A stretch of DNA of 64,000 nucleotides from assembly GCF_006874475.1 (NCBI RefSeq), contig NZ_VIRM01000023.1, positions 62,001 to 126,000 of the forward strand, in the 5' to 3' direction. The position numbers and the translations under genes are program-made. Position 1 is the stretch's first letter. Each line of letters starts with the position of its first letter. This DNA is from Microbispora hainanensis. GTDB lineage: Bacteria; Actinomycetota; Actinomycetes; Streptosporangiales; Streptosporangiaceae. Positions 50,979-62,376 of the stretch are shown piece after piece. The notes beneath the pieces were generated by a model that did no database searches, was not told the origin of the DNA, and was given only the letters and a program-made list of their open reading frames with translations.

Positions 50979-51545
50979 GTGAACGCTGCCGAGGACCGGA
51001 TCTGGACGGTGCCCAACCTGCTGAGCGCCCTGCGGCTGCTCGGCGTCCCCGTCTTCCTCTGGCTCGTGCTGGGACCCCATGCCGACGGGTGGGCGATCGC
51101 GCTGCTGGCGCTCGCCGGCGTGAGCGACTGGCTCGACGGCAAGCTCGCCCGCGCCTGGAACCAGATCAGCCGGCTCGGCAGGCTCATCGACCCGCTGGCC
51201 GACCGGCTCTACATCCTGGCCACCCTGCTCGGCCTGGTGCTGCGCGGCGCCGTCCCCTGGTGGCTGGCGCTCGCGGTGCCGCTGCGCGACGTGCTGATGC
51301 TGTGGATCCCGCCGGTGCTGCGGCGGCACGGGTATGGCCCCGCGCTGCCCGTCCACTTCCTCGGCAAGGCGGGCACCGCCGCCCTGATGTACGCGTTCCC
51401 GCTGCTGTTTCTCGCCTCGCACGAGGGATGGTACGCCGAGATTGCCGCGATCTTCGGATGGGCCTTCGCCATCTGGGGAACTGGTCTGTATTGGTGGGCG
51501 GGGGTGTTGTATGTCGTACAGGTGCGCCAGCTAACGAAGGGGTGA
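50979..51545 (+). CDS. CDP-alcohol phosphatidyltransferase
   Basis: 188-aa integral membrane enzyme (about six helices) of phospholipid synthesis. The family motif DX2DGX2ARX8GX3DX3D is clear in SDWLDGKLARAWNQISRLGRLIDPLADR. It would transfer a CDP-activated diacylglycerol to an alcohol such as glycerol-3-phosphate (PgsA-like) or inositol phosphate; the acceptor cannot be told. It is directly upstream of the mannosyl-nucleotide gene, so a link with glycolipid or phosphatidylinositol-mannoside chemistry is possible. Confidence 0.92.
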   Translation: MNAAEDRIWTVPNLLSALRLLGVPVFLWLVLGPHADGWAIALLALAGVSDWLDGKLARAWNQISRLGRLIDPLADRLYILATLLGLVLRGAVPWWLALAVPLRDVLMLWIPPVLRRHGYGPALPVHFLGKAGTAALMYAFPLLFLASHEGWYAEIAAIFGWAFAIWGTGLYWWAGVLYVVQVRQLTKG

Positions 51546-51548
51546 CCC

Positions 51549-54053
51549 GTGAAGGCCGTCGTCATGGCGGGCGGGGAGGGGACACGGCTGCGGCCGATGA
51601 CCGCGAACCAGCCCAAGCCCCTGCTCCCCATCATCAACCGGCCGATCATGGAACACGTGCTCCGGCTGCTCAAGCGGCACGGGTTCACCGAGACCGTGGT
51701 GACGGTGCAGTTCCTGGCCGCGCTGATCCGCAACTACTTCGGCGACGGCGACGAGCTGGGCATGACCCTCCACTACGCCACCGAGGAGGTCCCCCTCGGA
51801 ACGGCCGGCAGCGTGAAGAACGCCGCCGACAAGCTCCGCGACGACCGCTTCCTGGTCATCTCCGGCGACGCGCTCACCGACATCGACCTGACCGACATGC
51901 TCCGCTTCCACCGCGAGAACCGGGCGCTGGTCACCATCGGGCTCAAGCGCGTGCCCAACCCGCTCGAGTTCGGGATCATCATCGTGGACGACAGCGGCCG
52001 CATCCAGCGCTTCCTGGAGAAGCCCACCTGGGGCCAGGTGTTCTCCGACACGGTCAACACCGGCATCTACATCATGGAGCCGTCGGTCCTCGACGAGATC
52101 GCCCCCGGCCAGTCGGTCGACTGGTCGTCCGACGTCTTCCCCCGGATGCTCGAACGCGGCTGCCGGCTGTTCGGCTACGTGGCCGAGGGCTACTGGGAGG
52201 ACGTCGGCACGCACGAGAGCTACCTCAAGGCGCAGGCGGACGTGCTGGAGGGCAAGGTCAAGGTCGACTTCGACGCGTTCGAGCTGGCGCCGGGCGTGTG
52301 GGCCGCCGAGGGCGCCTCGGTGGACCCCGAGGCCGTGCTCAAGGGCCCCCTCTACATCGGCGACTACGCCAAGGTCGAGGCGGGCGCCGAGCTGCGGGAA
52401 TACACCGTGCTCGGCAGCAACGCCGTCGTCAAGGAGGGCGCCTTCCTGCACCGGGCCGTGGTCAGCGACAACGTGTACGTCGGCCCGGCCGCCCACCTGC
52501 GCGGCTGCGTGATCGGCAAGAACACCGACGTGATGACCGGCGCCAGGATCGAGGAGAACGCCGTCGTCGGCGACGAGTGCGTCATCGAGTCCGAGGCGTA
52601 CGTCTCCTCCGGGGTGAAGATCTACCCCTTCAAGACGATCGAGGCGGGCACGGTCGTCAACACCAGTGTCATCTGGGAGTCGCGCGGCCAGCGCAGCCTG
52701 TTCGGCCCCCGGGGCGTCTCCGGGCTGGTCAACGTCGAGATCACCCCGGAACTGTGCGTACGGCTGGCCAGCGCGTACGCCACGACGCTGCGCAAGGGCG
52801 ACACGGTCGTCACCTCCCGCGACGCCTCCCGCGCGGCGCGGGCGCTCAAGCGGGCGGTGATCAGCGCGCTGAACTCCAGCGCGATCAACGTGGTCGACCT
52901 GGAGGCCGCCGCCCTGCCGGTCGCCCGGTTCAACACCTCGCGGGAGAACGTCCGGGGCGGCATCGCCGTGCGCACCACGGCGGGCGACCCTCAGAGCGTC
53001 GACATCGTGTTCATGGACGAGACGGGAGCCGACCTGTCCCAGGCGGCCCAGCGCAAGCTGGAGCGGGTCTTCTCCCGGCAGGAATACCGGCGCGCCTTCC
53101 CCGGCGAGATCGCCGAGCTGACCTTCCCCGCCCGCGCCGTCGACACGTACGCCAGGGAGCTGCTGGCCTGCATCGACATGTCCGGGGTGAAGGACGCCGA
53201 GATGAAGGTCGTGGTCGACTGCGCGGGCGGCACGTCCTCGCTCGTGCTGCCGAGCCTGCTGGGCCGGGCCGGGGTCGACGTGCTGACCGTGAACAACCGC
53301 CTCGACGACGCGTCGCCCACCGAGACGATCGCCGAGCGCCGCCGCGACCTGCAGCGCCTGGCGGACCTGGTGGCCTCGGCGCGGGCCGCCTTCGGCGTAC
53401 GGTTCGACCCGGTCGGCGAGCGGGTCTCGCTCGTGGACGAGATGGGCCAGCTGATCAGCGAGGAGCGGGCGCTGCTCGTGGTGCTCGACCTGGTGGCGGC
53501 CGAGCGCCGGGGGGGCCGGGTGGCCCTGCCGGTCACCACCACCCGGGTGGCGGAGATGGTGTGCCGCTTCCACGGCGTGCAGGTCGACTGGACGGCCACG
53601 AGCCTCGACACGCTGACGCGGGCGGCCCGGCACCCGGACATGATCTTCGCGGGCGACGGGAAGGGCGGCTTCATCGTCCCGGAGTTCGCGCCCACCGTGG
53701 ACGGCCTGGCGGTGTTCCTGCGCCTGCTCGGCCTGGTCGCGCGCACCCGGCTGTCGCTCAGCCAGATCGACGCCCGCATCCCGGAGGCCAGGCTCCTCAA
53801 ACGGACCGTTCCCACGCCCTGGGCGCACAAGGGGACCGTGATGCGCTCGGTCGTCGAGGCGGCGGAGGGCCACCGCCTCGACACCACCGACGGCGTCCGC
53901 GTCGTGGAGGACGACGGGAGCTGGGCCCTGGTCCTGCCCGACCCCGCCGAGGCCGTCACCCACCTGTGGGCCGAGGGCCACGACATGGACACCGCTCAGG
54001 CCCTCCTGGAGCACTGGGCCCATGTCGTCGAACAAGCGGCCGGAGCTAGATGA
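51549..54053 (+). CDS. mannose-1-P guanylyltransferase with degenerate mutase domain
   Basis: 834 aa. Residues 1-235: nucleotidyltransferase with signature [22 protein letters not shown] and the metal Asp in [11 protein letters not shown]; then left-handed beta-helix hexapeptide repeats ([16 protein letters not shown]...[21 protein letters not shown]). From about 390 a phosphohexomutase-like region ([22 protein letters not shown]). Where active mutases have TASHNP with the phosphoserine, this protein has TTAGDP (residues 476-481), so the mutase is inactive; only guanylyltransferase (GDP-mannose formation) is expected. The gene starts 3 bp after the preceding stop. Confidence 0.92.
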   Translation: MKAVVMAGGEGTRLRPMTANQPKPLLPIINRPIMEHVLRLLKRHGFTETVVTVQFLAALIRNYFGDGDELGMTLHYATEEVPLGTAGSVKNAADKLRDDRFLVISGDALTDIDLTDMLRFHRENRALVTIGLKRVPNPLEFGIIIVDDSGRIQRFLEKPTWGQVFSDTVNTGIYIMEPSVLDEIAPGQSVDWSSDVFPRMLERGCRLFGYVAEGYWEDVGTHESYLKAQADVLEGKVKVDFDAFELAPGVWAAEGASVDPEAVLKGPLYIGDYAKVEAGAELREYTVLGSNAVVKEGAFLHRAVVSDNVYVGPAAHLRGCVIGKNTDVMTGARIEENAVVGDECVIESEAYVSSGVKIYPFKTIEAGTVVNTSVIWESRGQRSLFGPRGVSGLVNVEITPELCVRLASAYATTLRKGDTVVTSRDASRAARALKRAVISALNSSAINVVDLEAAALPVARFNTSRENVRGGIAVRTTAGDPQSVDIVFMDETGADLSQAAQRKLERVFSRQEYRRAFPGEIAELTFPARAVDTYARELLACIDMSGVKDAEMKVVVDCAGGTSSLVLPSLLGRAGVDVLTVNNRLDDASPTETIAERRRDLQRLADLVASARAAFGVRFDPVGERVSLVDEMGQLISEERALLVVLDLVAAERRGGRVALPVTTTRVAEMVCRFHGVQVDWTATSLDTLTRAARHPDMIFAGDGKGGFIVPEFAPTVDGLAVFLRLLGLVARTRLSLSQIDARIPEARLLKRTVPTPWAHKGTVMRSVVEAAEGHRLDTTDGVRVVEDDGSWALVLPDPAEAVTHLWAEGHDMDTAQALLEHWAHVVEQAAGAR

Positions 54054-54105
54054 CATTGAACGTCCGCTGGCTGTAGCGTTGGTCAGTCCACGCCCAGCCG
54101 CGGTC

Positions 54106-54134
54106 TTGACCTTTGTGCCTGATCAGCGTAAGTT
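54106..54134 (+). promoter_or_regulatory. SigA-type promoter for the garA cluster
   Basis: TTGACC (54106-54111), 17-bp spacer, TAAGTT (54129-54134), about 60 bp before the FHA gene, in an AT-richer gap (54054-54193). Confidence 0.65.
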
Positions 54135-54193
54135 GCGGCATTCGCAGTTTGAGCCAGTTCTAGAGCAAGTCGTGAGAGAGGCCGAGCCGTTCG

Positions 54194-54697
54194 ATGCCCA
54201 GCGTCTACTGCACGCAGTGCGGTCATGCCAACCCCGAGGATGCCCGTTTCTGTTCACGATGCGGTTCGCCGCTGAGCGCTCCGGCGCCCGTCGCAGCCGA
54301 CACGACCTCGACGATCTCTCTTGAGGCGCTTGAGGCGGAGACGGGCCAGACGCTTCTGCCGGACAGGGCCTCGGTCGAGCAGTTGCCGCCGGGCACGGCC
54401 CTTCTGGTGGTCATGCGGGGCCCGAACGCGGGGAGCCGATTTCTGCTCGACAGCGACCTCACTACGGCGGGTCGCCACCCGGAAAGCGACATTTTCCTGG
54501 ACGATGTGACGGTGTCCAGGAGGCACGTGGAGTTCTACCGGCGCGGCGGCCAGTTCACCGTGCGTGACGTGGGCAGCCTCAACGGCACCTACGTCAACCG
54601 GGAGCGCATCGAGGAGTGCCCCTTGCAGGGGGGCGACGAGGTGCAGATCGGCAAGTTCCGGCTGGTGTTCCTCACACGTGGTCCCGGAGGGCTGTGA
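54194..54697 (+). CDS. garA: FHA-domain protein GarA/OdhI type, with zinc ribbon
   Basis: 167 aa. An N-terminal zinc ribbon (YCTQCGHANPEDARFCSRCG; Cys6, 9, 20, 23) is followed by an acidic/Thr segment DTTST (Thr37, Thr38) that matches the phosphorylation tail of GarA/OdhI, then an FHA domain (GRHPESDIFLDDVTVSRRHVEF, VGSLNGTYVNRERIE, GKFRLVFLT). GarA homologues switch 2-oxoglutarate dehydrogenase and glutamate enzymes depending on phosphorylation by PknB/PknG. The zinc ribbon replaces the ~40-residue tail of the mycobacterial protein. Confidence 0.9.
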   Translation: MPSVYCTQCGHANPEDARFCSRCGSPLSAPAPVAADTTSTISLEALEAETGQTLLPDRASVEQLPPGTALLVVMRGPNAGSRFLLDSDLTTAGRHPESDIFLDDVTVSRRHVEFYRRGGQFTVRDVGSLNGTYVNRERIEECPLQGGDEVQIGKFRLVFLTRGPGGL

Positions 54698-54716
54698 TCG
54701 GTGAGGAGGAGGAGTC

Positions 54717-55373
54717 ATGAGCGCGCAGGCCGTACGGGCGTTCATGAGCATCGGGGAGGTGCTCGCCCTGCTGCAGGGCGAGTTCCCGGACGTGACCGTC
54801 TCCAAGATCCGGTTTCTGGAGGGTGAGGGGCTGATCGAGCCCCAGCGGAGCCCGTCGGGTTACCGCAAGTTCACCTTCAACGACGTCGAGCGTCTGCGGT
54901 ACATCCTGCGTGCGCAGCGTGACCAGTACCTGCCGCTCCGGGTGATCAAGGATCAGCTGGACGAGCAGGCGGCCCGCCCGCACGACGTGTCCGCCGGCGC
55001 CCCGCCCGTGCGTCTCAGCCGGGAGGAGCTCATCGAGGCCGCGGGCATCGACGAGGAGACCCTGGCCGAGATGGAGAGCTTCGGTCTGGTCACCGCCGTG
55101 GCGCGCCGCTACGACGGGGAGGCGCTGGAGATCGCGCGCAGCGTGGGGGCGCTGGCGCGGTTCGGCGTGCAGGCGCGCCACCTGAGGGCGGTGCGCGCCG
55201 CGGTGGAGCGGGAGGCCGGTCTCATCGAGCAGGCGGTGGCCCCGCTGCTGCGGCGCAAGGCGCCGGGGGCGATCGCCGAGGCGGACGAGACCGCCCGGGA
55301 GATCTCCGGACTTCTCCAGGAACTTCACAATGCGTTACTGCGTGGGAGTGTTCGCGGCGTTCTGGGGCGGTGA
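54717..55373 (+). CDS. ftsR: MerR-type regulator FtsR
   Basis: 218 aa. Winged helix-turn-helix at the N-terminus (MSIGEVLALLQGEFPDVTVSKIRFLEGEGLIEPQRSPSGYRKF) and a long C-terminal helical dimerisation region. Position directly after garA, 19 bp away, matches the conserved actinobacterial pair in which FtsR controls ftsZ and cell division in Corynebacterium. GGAGGAGG precedes the ATG. Confidence 0.88.
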   Translation: MSAQAVRAFMSIGEVLALLQGEFPDVTVSKIRFLEGEGLIEPQRSPSGYRKFTFNDVERLRYILRAQRDQYLPLRVIKDQLDEQAARPHDVSAGAPPVRLSREELIEAAGIDEETLAEMESFGLVTAVARRYDGEALEIARSVGALARFGVQARHLRAVRAAVEREAGLIEQAVAPLLRRKAPGAIAEADETAREISGLLQELHNALLRGSVRGVLGR

Positions 55374-55449
55374 CCGGCACATCCGCACCTCCGTGGGTGT
55401 TACGTTGAATGCCTGGTGATATGCCGCGACGCTTGAGACGGAGCCGCCC

Positions 55450-55920
55450 GTGTTGCAGATGGAGGTCGTGGGGGTTCGCGTTGAGATGCCCACCAACCAG
55501 CCGATCGTTCTCCTGAAGGAGACGAGCGGTGATCGGTATCTGCCGATCTGGATAGGCATGACCGAGGCGACCGCTATCGCGTTGGCCCAGGCGGAGGAGC
55601 CGCCGCCACGGCCGCTGACCCACGACTTGTTCCGTGACGTACTTGAGGCCTTGGGGGTGCGGTTGCGCACCGTCAACATCGTCGCGCTTCGCGATGGAAT
55701 CTTCTTCGCCGATCTGGTCTTCTCCAACGGCGTGGAGGTCAGCGCTCGTCCTTCGGACTCGATCGCGCTGGCGTTGCGTACGGGTGCGACGATCTACGCG
55801 AGTGAGGACGTGATCCAGGAGGCGGGCGTGAGCATGCCCGACGACCAGGAAGACGAAGTGGAGAAGTTCCGCGAGTTCCTGGACAAAATCACACCGGAAG
55901 ACTTCGGCCGGGCGGGCTGA
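55450..55920 (+). CDS. bifunctional nuclease family protein (DUF151)
   Basis: 156 aa with the BFN core MEVVGVRVEMPTNQPIVLLKETSGDRYLPIWIGMTEATAIALA and HDLFRDVLEALGVRL, VSARPSDSIALALR. Members have been described as DNase/RNase in plants; bacterial roles are unclear. It lies in the conserved garA-ftsR-DUF151-merR neighbourhood. Start: GTG at 55450 with GGAG upstream. Confidence 0.9.
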   Translation: MLQMEVVGVRVEMPTNQPIVLLKETSGDRYLPIWIGMTEATAIALAQAEEPPPRPLTHDLFRDVLEALGVRLRTVNIVALRDGIFFADLVFSNGVEVSARPSDSIALALRTGATIYASEDVIQEAGVSMPDDQEDEVEKFREFLDKITPEDFGRAG

Positions 55921-56075
55921 CGTGCCGGACGATTTCGGGAGATTACGCTTCACGACGCGCCGGACGGGGTCGTTGACTGACGATGGCCCCGGTCCTACGG
56001 TGCAAGGGAAACCACGGTTGTAATTCACGAACCCCCAGATCAGACCGTGGGATGAGAGAAAGCCGGAGGTCCGCA

Positions 56076-56693
56076 GTGGCGGTCAGCAGCGGCGAGGGTA
56101 AGTCGGCCGGCCAGCACGACCCGGTTCGGCAGGCGGCGCGCGAGCGCGCCGGCGAACAGGGTCTGCTGTTCGACGAGCAGCCGGCGGCGCTGCCCCAGGG
56201 CATCGGATACCGCGGCCCCACGGCGTGCGCGGCGGCCGGGATCACCTACCGGCAGCTCGACTACTGGGCCCGGACCGAACTGGTGCTCCCGACGATAAGG
56301 GCCGCCCAGGGATCCGGGTCCCAGCGACTGTACAGCTTCCGCGACATCCTCGTCCTGAAGGTCGTCAAACGTCTTCTGGACACGGGCGTCTCCCTCCAGC
56401 AGATACGCGCCGCCGTACGGCACCTGCGCGACCGCGGCGTCAACGACCTGGCCCAGATCACCTTGATGAGCGACGGCGTGAGCGTCTACGAGTGCACGAG
56501 CGCCGACGAGGTGATCGACCTGCTGCAGGGCGGCCAGGGCGTGTTCGGCATCGCGCTCGGCAGGGTCTGGCGGGAGGTCGAGGGATCGCTGGCCGAGCTT
56601 CCGGGTGAGCGCGCGGAGGCCGCTCCGGATGCGGAGGGAGACCATCCCGCGGACGAACTGGCCCGCCGGAGAAAGGCCCGCAGGACCGGCTGA
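56076..56693 (+). CDS. MerR-family transcriptional regulator
   Basis: 205 aa. A ~40-residue disordered N-terminus (AVSSGEGKSAGQHDP...GLLFDEQ) precedes a MerR-type HTH (TACAAAGITYRQLDYWARTELVLPTIRAAQGSGSQRLYSFRDILVLKVVKRL) and a C-terminal helix set with EVIDLLQGGQGVFGIALG. It belongs to the second MerR of the garA cluster. GTG at 56076 preferred because GGAGGT lies 5 bp upstream; an in-frame ATG at 56052 is possible. Confidence 0.85.
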   Translation: MAVSSGEGKSAGQHDPVRQAARERAGEQGLLFDEQPAALPQGIGYRGPTACAAAGITYRQLDYWARTELVLPTIRAAQGSGSQRLYSFRDILVLKVVKRLLDTGVSLQQIRAAVRHLRDRGVNDLAQITLMSDGVSVYECTSADEVIDLLQGGQGVFGIALGRVWREVEGSLAELPGERAEAAPDAEGDHPADELARRRKARRTG

Positions 56694-56783
56694 GCCGCGC
56701 CCGCCGGGCGGGCCCCGGCCCCGGGAGAGGTGCGCGTCGGCGCGAATCCGGGTAGCCGGTAGAGTGGGAAAGGCCGACGACCT

Positions 56784-56975
56784 CGTGCGGGAGAGACCCC
56801 TGGCCTTTCAGGGGCGCCGAAGGAGCAAACCTCCCCGGAATCTCTCAGGCATCCGTACCGCACGGACGAGGCGACTCTGAAAAGCAGGCCCGCCGGCCAG
56901 GCGGCGTCTCACCGAAGGGGAAAGCCGGGCTCGACGGCCCGGTGAAGCTCTCAGGTCCGATGACAGAGGGGGAGA
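56784..56975 (+). ncRNA. tandem glycine riboswitch
   Basis: Two glycine aptamers in series. Aptamer 1 (56784-56864) is closed by the P1 stem CGTGCGG/CCGCACG and contains GGGAGAGACC, GCCGAAGGAGCAAACC and CTCTCAGGCA. Aptamer 2 (about 56867-56975) contains GCGACTCTGAAAAGC, ACCGAAGGGGAAAGCC and GCTCTCAGGTCCGATGACAG. It lies directly upstream of gcvP, as in other actinobacteria, and would switch on glycine cleavage when glycine is abundant. Confidence 0.95.
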
Positions 56976-57050
56976 CCGCTTCACGACCGCCGCGCCACAC
57001 CGGGCGCGAGACGGTCGCCGCAGGTCTCGACCCGCCAGGAGGCCCCTGTC

Positions 57051-59876
<2,826 letters not shown>

Positions 59877-59967
59877 TCAGTTGAGCATGTCGGCCCCGCC
59901 CGGCGGCCGGTCTCGTTAAGATCGCGGTGATCGTTTCCATCCCCTGCGACCATGCGAGGCCCCCTGT

Positions 59968-60510
59968 ATGACGGCCATCGATTCCGGGCGGCGGTCCGAC
60001 CGGCTCGACCACGCGCGCCGGCTCGCCGAAAGCGGCGACCTCGACGGCGCGGCCGCGATCTTCGCGGAACTCGCCGCGGACGAGAACGCGCCCGAGCGCG
60101 GCGAGGCGGGCGAGGGCCTGTCGGTCGTGGTGGAGCGGATGGCCGAGCGGCTGCTGGAGGACGGCGAGCCCGAGCGGGCCGCCGACGTCCTGCTGGAGGC
60201 GCTGTCGATCAGCGCGGTGGCCGATCCGGCGCGCCTGCGGGTGCTGCTCGGCATGGCGCATCTGGAGATGGCGTGCGCGCAGTTCGCCGGGGCAGTGGAG
60301 GACAGCCGCCAGGAGGGGGCCGACGCGGGCACCGGCGCGCTCGCGATCGAGCTGCTGGCCCGCACGCTGCCGCTGCGGGGCCGCGACGCCGACGCCGAGA
60401 CCGTATGGCGTTACGGCCTCGACCATCCCGATCCCGCGCTCGCCGAGCAGGTGCTGCTGCGCCTGGGCCGCGATGTGCGCCCCGCCATGGAGGCCGGCGC
60501 GGCCGGGTGA
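59968..60510 (+). CDS. TPR-like helical-repeat protein
   Basis: 180 aa, all-helical, with helix-turn-helix pairs that resemble tetratricopeptide repeats (HARRLAESGDLDGAAAIFAELAAD, LEDGEPERAADVLLEALSI, LLARTLPLRGRDADAETVWRYGL). No signal peptide or membrane segment. It probably scaffolds a protein interaction; no specific function. Begins 91 bp after gcvP. Confidence 0.8.
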   Translation: MTAIDSGRRSDRLDHARRLAESGDLDGAAAIFAELAADENAPERGEAGEGLSVVVERMAERLLEDGEPERAADVLLEALSISAVADPARLRVLLGMAHLEMACAQFAGAVEDSRQEGADAGTGALAIELLARTLPLRGRDADAETVWRYGLDHPDPALAEQVLLRLGRDVRPAMEAGAAG

Positions 60511-60557
60511 CCCCCGTGGTCGTCCCCCGTGGTCGTCCCTGGTCGTCGCGGTGTGTG

Positions 60558-60971
60558 TCAGCGCTGGTGGCGGCGGCCGAGGGCGTGGGCGAGGTTGACC
60601 GCGATGATCCCGCCCCAGGCCAGGAGCAGGCCCGTCGCGCCGGAGGTCTGCGCCGCGATAGCGGTCAGCGGGATGCCTAGGGCCAGCGAGCCGATGGCCA
60701 TGCCCACCGCTCCGTCCCTGTGCTTGGACTGGCCGCGCGGCGGCTGGTGGGCGAGCTGGGCCGCCACCTCGTTGCGTACCCGCGCGGCGATCTCCACGTC
60801 GAGCTTGTCGAGGAACGAGTCGACCAGGGCATCCTCGTAGTCCGGCCCGAGGTCGCGGCGGGCCGCCATGACGGCGCGCAGGTCCTCGCGGTTCGAGGGG
60901 GCCGCCTGCGGCGGAGGGATGGGGTGCCCGGTTCCGGGCGGCGGTTGGTGCGATGCGATGTCCGGCACCAT
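60558..60971 (-). CDS. small C-terminal membrane protein
   Basis: 137 aa. The soluble N-terminus has a Pro-rich start and a charged helical segment (SNREDLRAVMAARRDLGPDYEDALVDSFLDKLDVEIAARV), then two membrane helices near the C-terminus (GAVGMAIGSLALGIPLTAIAA, GLLLAWGGIIAVNLAHAL). The pattern recalls actinobacterial DUF-type membrane anchors with an N-terminal cytosolic helical domain. Function unknown. Divergent from the alpha/beta hydrolase gene. Confidence 0.8.
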   Translation of the reverse strand: MVPDIASHQPPPGTGHPIPPPQAAPSNREDLRAVMAARRDLGPDYEDALVDSFLDKLDVEIAARVRNEVAAQLAHQPPRGQSKHRDGAVGMAIGSLALGIPLTAIAAQTSGATGLLLAWGGIIAVNLAHALGRRHQR

Positions 60972-61060
60972 GACATTCTGGCCCCTTTATCGGGTGACTG
61001 CCATCCTCCGATCGGAGGGTCGCCTCCTCCTGCTCCTGCCGGACCCGTTACCTTCACCGC

Positions 61061-61669
61061 ATGGAGATCGAGACCCCGCACGGCCGCGCGCTGGCCGAGG
61101 TGGACGAGGTGGCCGATCCCCGGCTGCTGCTGCTCCTGACCCACGGGTCCGGGGGAGGCGTGGAGGCCCCCGACCTGCTCGCCGTACGGGACGCGGTGCT
61201 GGCGATCGGCGGAAGCGTCGCACGGGTGACCCAGCCGTTCCGGCTGCGCGGCGCGCGGGCGCCCGGGTCGGCGGTCAAACAGGACGAGGCGTGGCTGTCG
61301 ATCGTCGCCGCGCTCCGCGAGCGTCACCCGGGCCTGCCGCTCGTGCAGGGCGGGCGGAGCAACGGCGCGCGGGTCGCCTGCCGCACGGCGCGCGCCGCCG
61401 GGGCCGAGGCGGTGGTGGCGCTCGCGTTCCCGCTCCACCCCCCGCGCAAGCCGGAACGGTCACGGGCGGAGGAGCTGCGGCAGGCGGGGGCCCCGGTGCT
61501 CGTGGTCAACGGCGACCGCGATCCGTTCGGCGTGCCGGATGAGAAGGACGCCGCATGCCTCGTGGTCCTTCCGGGGGAGGGGCACGAGTTCAAGAAGGAC
61601 CCCGCCCGCGTGGGCGAGGTGGTGGCGCGCTGGTTGCTCTCGCGCCGCTCCCCGGATCCCCTCAGGTGA
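61061..61669 (+). CDS. alpha/beta hydrolase (dienelactone/Tex30-like)
   Basis: 202 aa. Nucleophile elbow GGRSNGARVA, acid in VVNGDRDPFG, catalytic His in GEGHEFKK; oxyanion region LTHGSGGGV. It matches the small alpha/beta-hydrolase family that includes KANL3/Tex30-like proteins. The substrate is unknown. The last ~110 bp and the 18 bp beyond the stop are duplicated downstream at 63422-63550. Confidence 0.9.
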   Translation: MEIETPHGRALAEVDEVADPRLLLLLTHGSGGGVEAPDLLAVRDAVLAIGGSVARVTQPFRLRGARAPGSAVKQDEAWLSIVAALRERHPGLPLVQGGRSNGARVACRTARAAGAEAVVALAFPLHPPRKPERSRAEELRQAGAPVLVVNGDRDPFGVPDEKDAACLVVLPGEGHEFKKDPARVGEVVARWLLSRRSPDPLR

Positions 61670-61687
61670 GCGTGGTCTCGCCTGCCT
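61559..61687. repeat. 129-bp direct repeat, copy A
   Basis: 3' end of the alpha/beta hydrolase gene (from LVVLPGEGHEF) plus 18 bp after its stop. 123 of 129 positions match copy B at 63422-63550. Confidence 0.9.
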
Positions 61688-61710
61688 CATGGTCGATGAT
61701 GGCCGAATTT

Positions 61711-61739
61711 TTGACTGACTAGACACTCTCTTATATTTT
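61711..61739 (+). promoter_or_regulatory. promoter of the TetR-SDR cassette
   Basis: TTGACT (61711-61716), 15-17-bp spacer and TATATT/TATTTT (61732-61739), in a very AT-rich stretch. The start codon follows after 6 bp, so a leaderless mRNA is expected. TGACTGACTAG overlapping the -35 may be the TetR operator. Confidence 0.6.
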
Positions 61740-61745
61740 CGGGTC

Positions 61746-62336
61746 ATGCCTAGACCACGTAGTGAGGACCGGCGTAACGCGATCCTGCGGGCGGCCACCC
61801 GCGTCATCGCGTCCCAGGGACTCGGGGCGGCCACCGCGACGATCGCGAAGGAGGCAGGCGTCTCCAACGGATCGTTGTTCACCTACTTCGACACGAAGGC
61901 GAAGCTGCTCAACGAGCTCTTCCTCGCGCTGAAGACGGAGATGAGCGCCGCGGCGACCGCCGATCTCCGGGCCGGGGACGCACCCCGTGAGCAGGTCCGC
62001 CACATGTGGACGCAGTGGTGGCGCTGGGCGACGGCCAACCCGGACAAGCGGCGAGCGCTCGCGCAGCTTCAAGTGGCGGAGGACATCACCGCCGACACCC
62101 ACCGGGCGGCGAGCCTGGCCTTCAGCGGCATCGCCGGCCTGCTGGAACGGAGCCGGGCCAACGGGCCGATGCAGGACGTGCCGCTCGGTTTCGTCCTGAC
62201 CCTGGTGAACGCGATCGCCGAGGCGACGATCGACGAGATGATCCGCGAGCCTGCCGAGGCCGAGGCACGCGGCAGTGTCGCGTTCGAGGCCATCTGGCGG
62301 GTGCTGGCCGGCTCCTCCGCCGCGCCCACCGCCTGA
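61746..62336 (+). CDS. TetR-family regulator of the SDR cassette
   Basis: 196 aa. HTH TATIAKEAGVSNGSLFTYFDTKAKLLNEL at the N-terminus; all-helical C-terminal domain typical of TetR. Followed 40 bp later by the SDR gene in the same direction, so the two form one unit, probably self-regulated through the TGACTGACTAG-type site upstream. Inserted between two copies of a 129-bp repeat. Confidence 0.92.
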   Translation: MPRPRSEDRRNAILRAATRVIASQGLGAATATIAKEAGVSNGSLFTYFDTKAKLLNELFLALKTEMSAAATADLRAGDAPREQVRHMWTQWWRWATANPDKRRALAQLQVAEDITADTHRAASLAFSGIAGLLERSRANGPMQDVPLGFVLTLVNAIAEATIDEMIREPAEAEARGSVAFEAIWRVLAGSSAAPTA

Positions 62337-62376
62337 TCTCCATCCATCTCCATGATTTCCACAGCGAGGGACCGAC

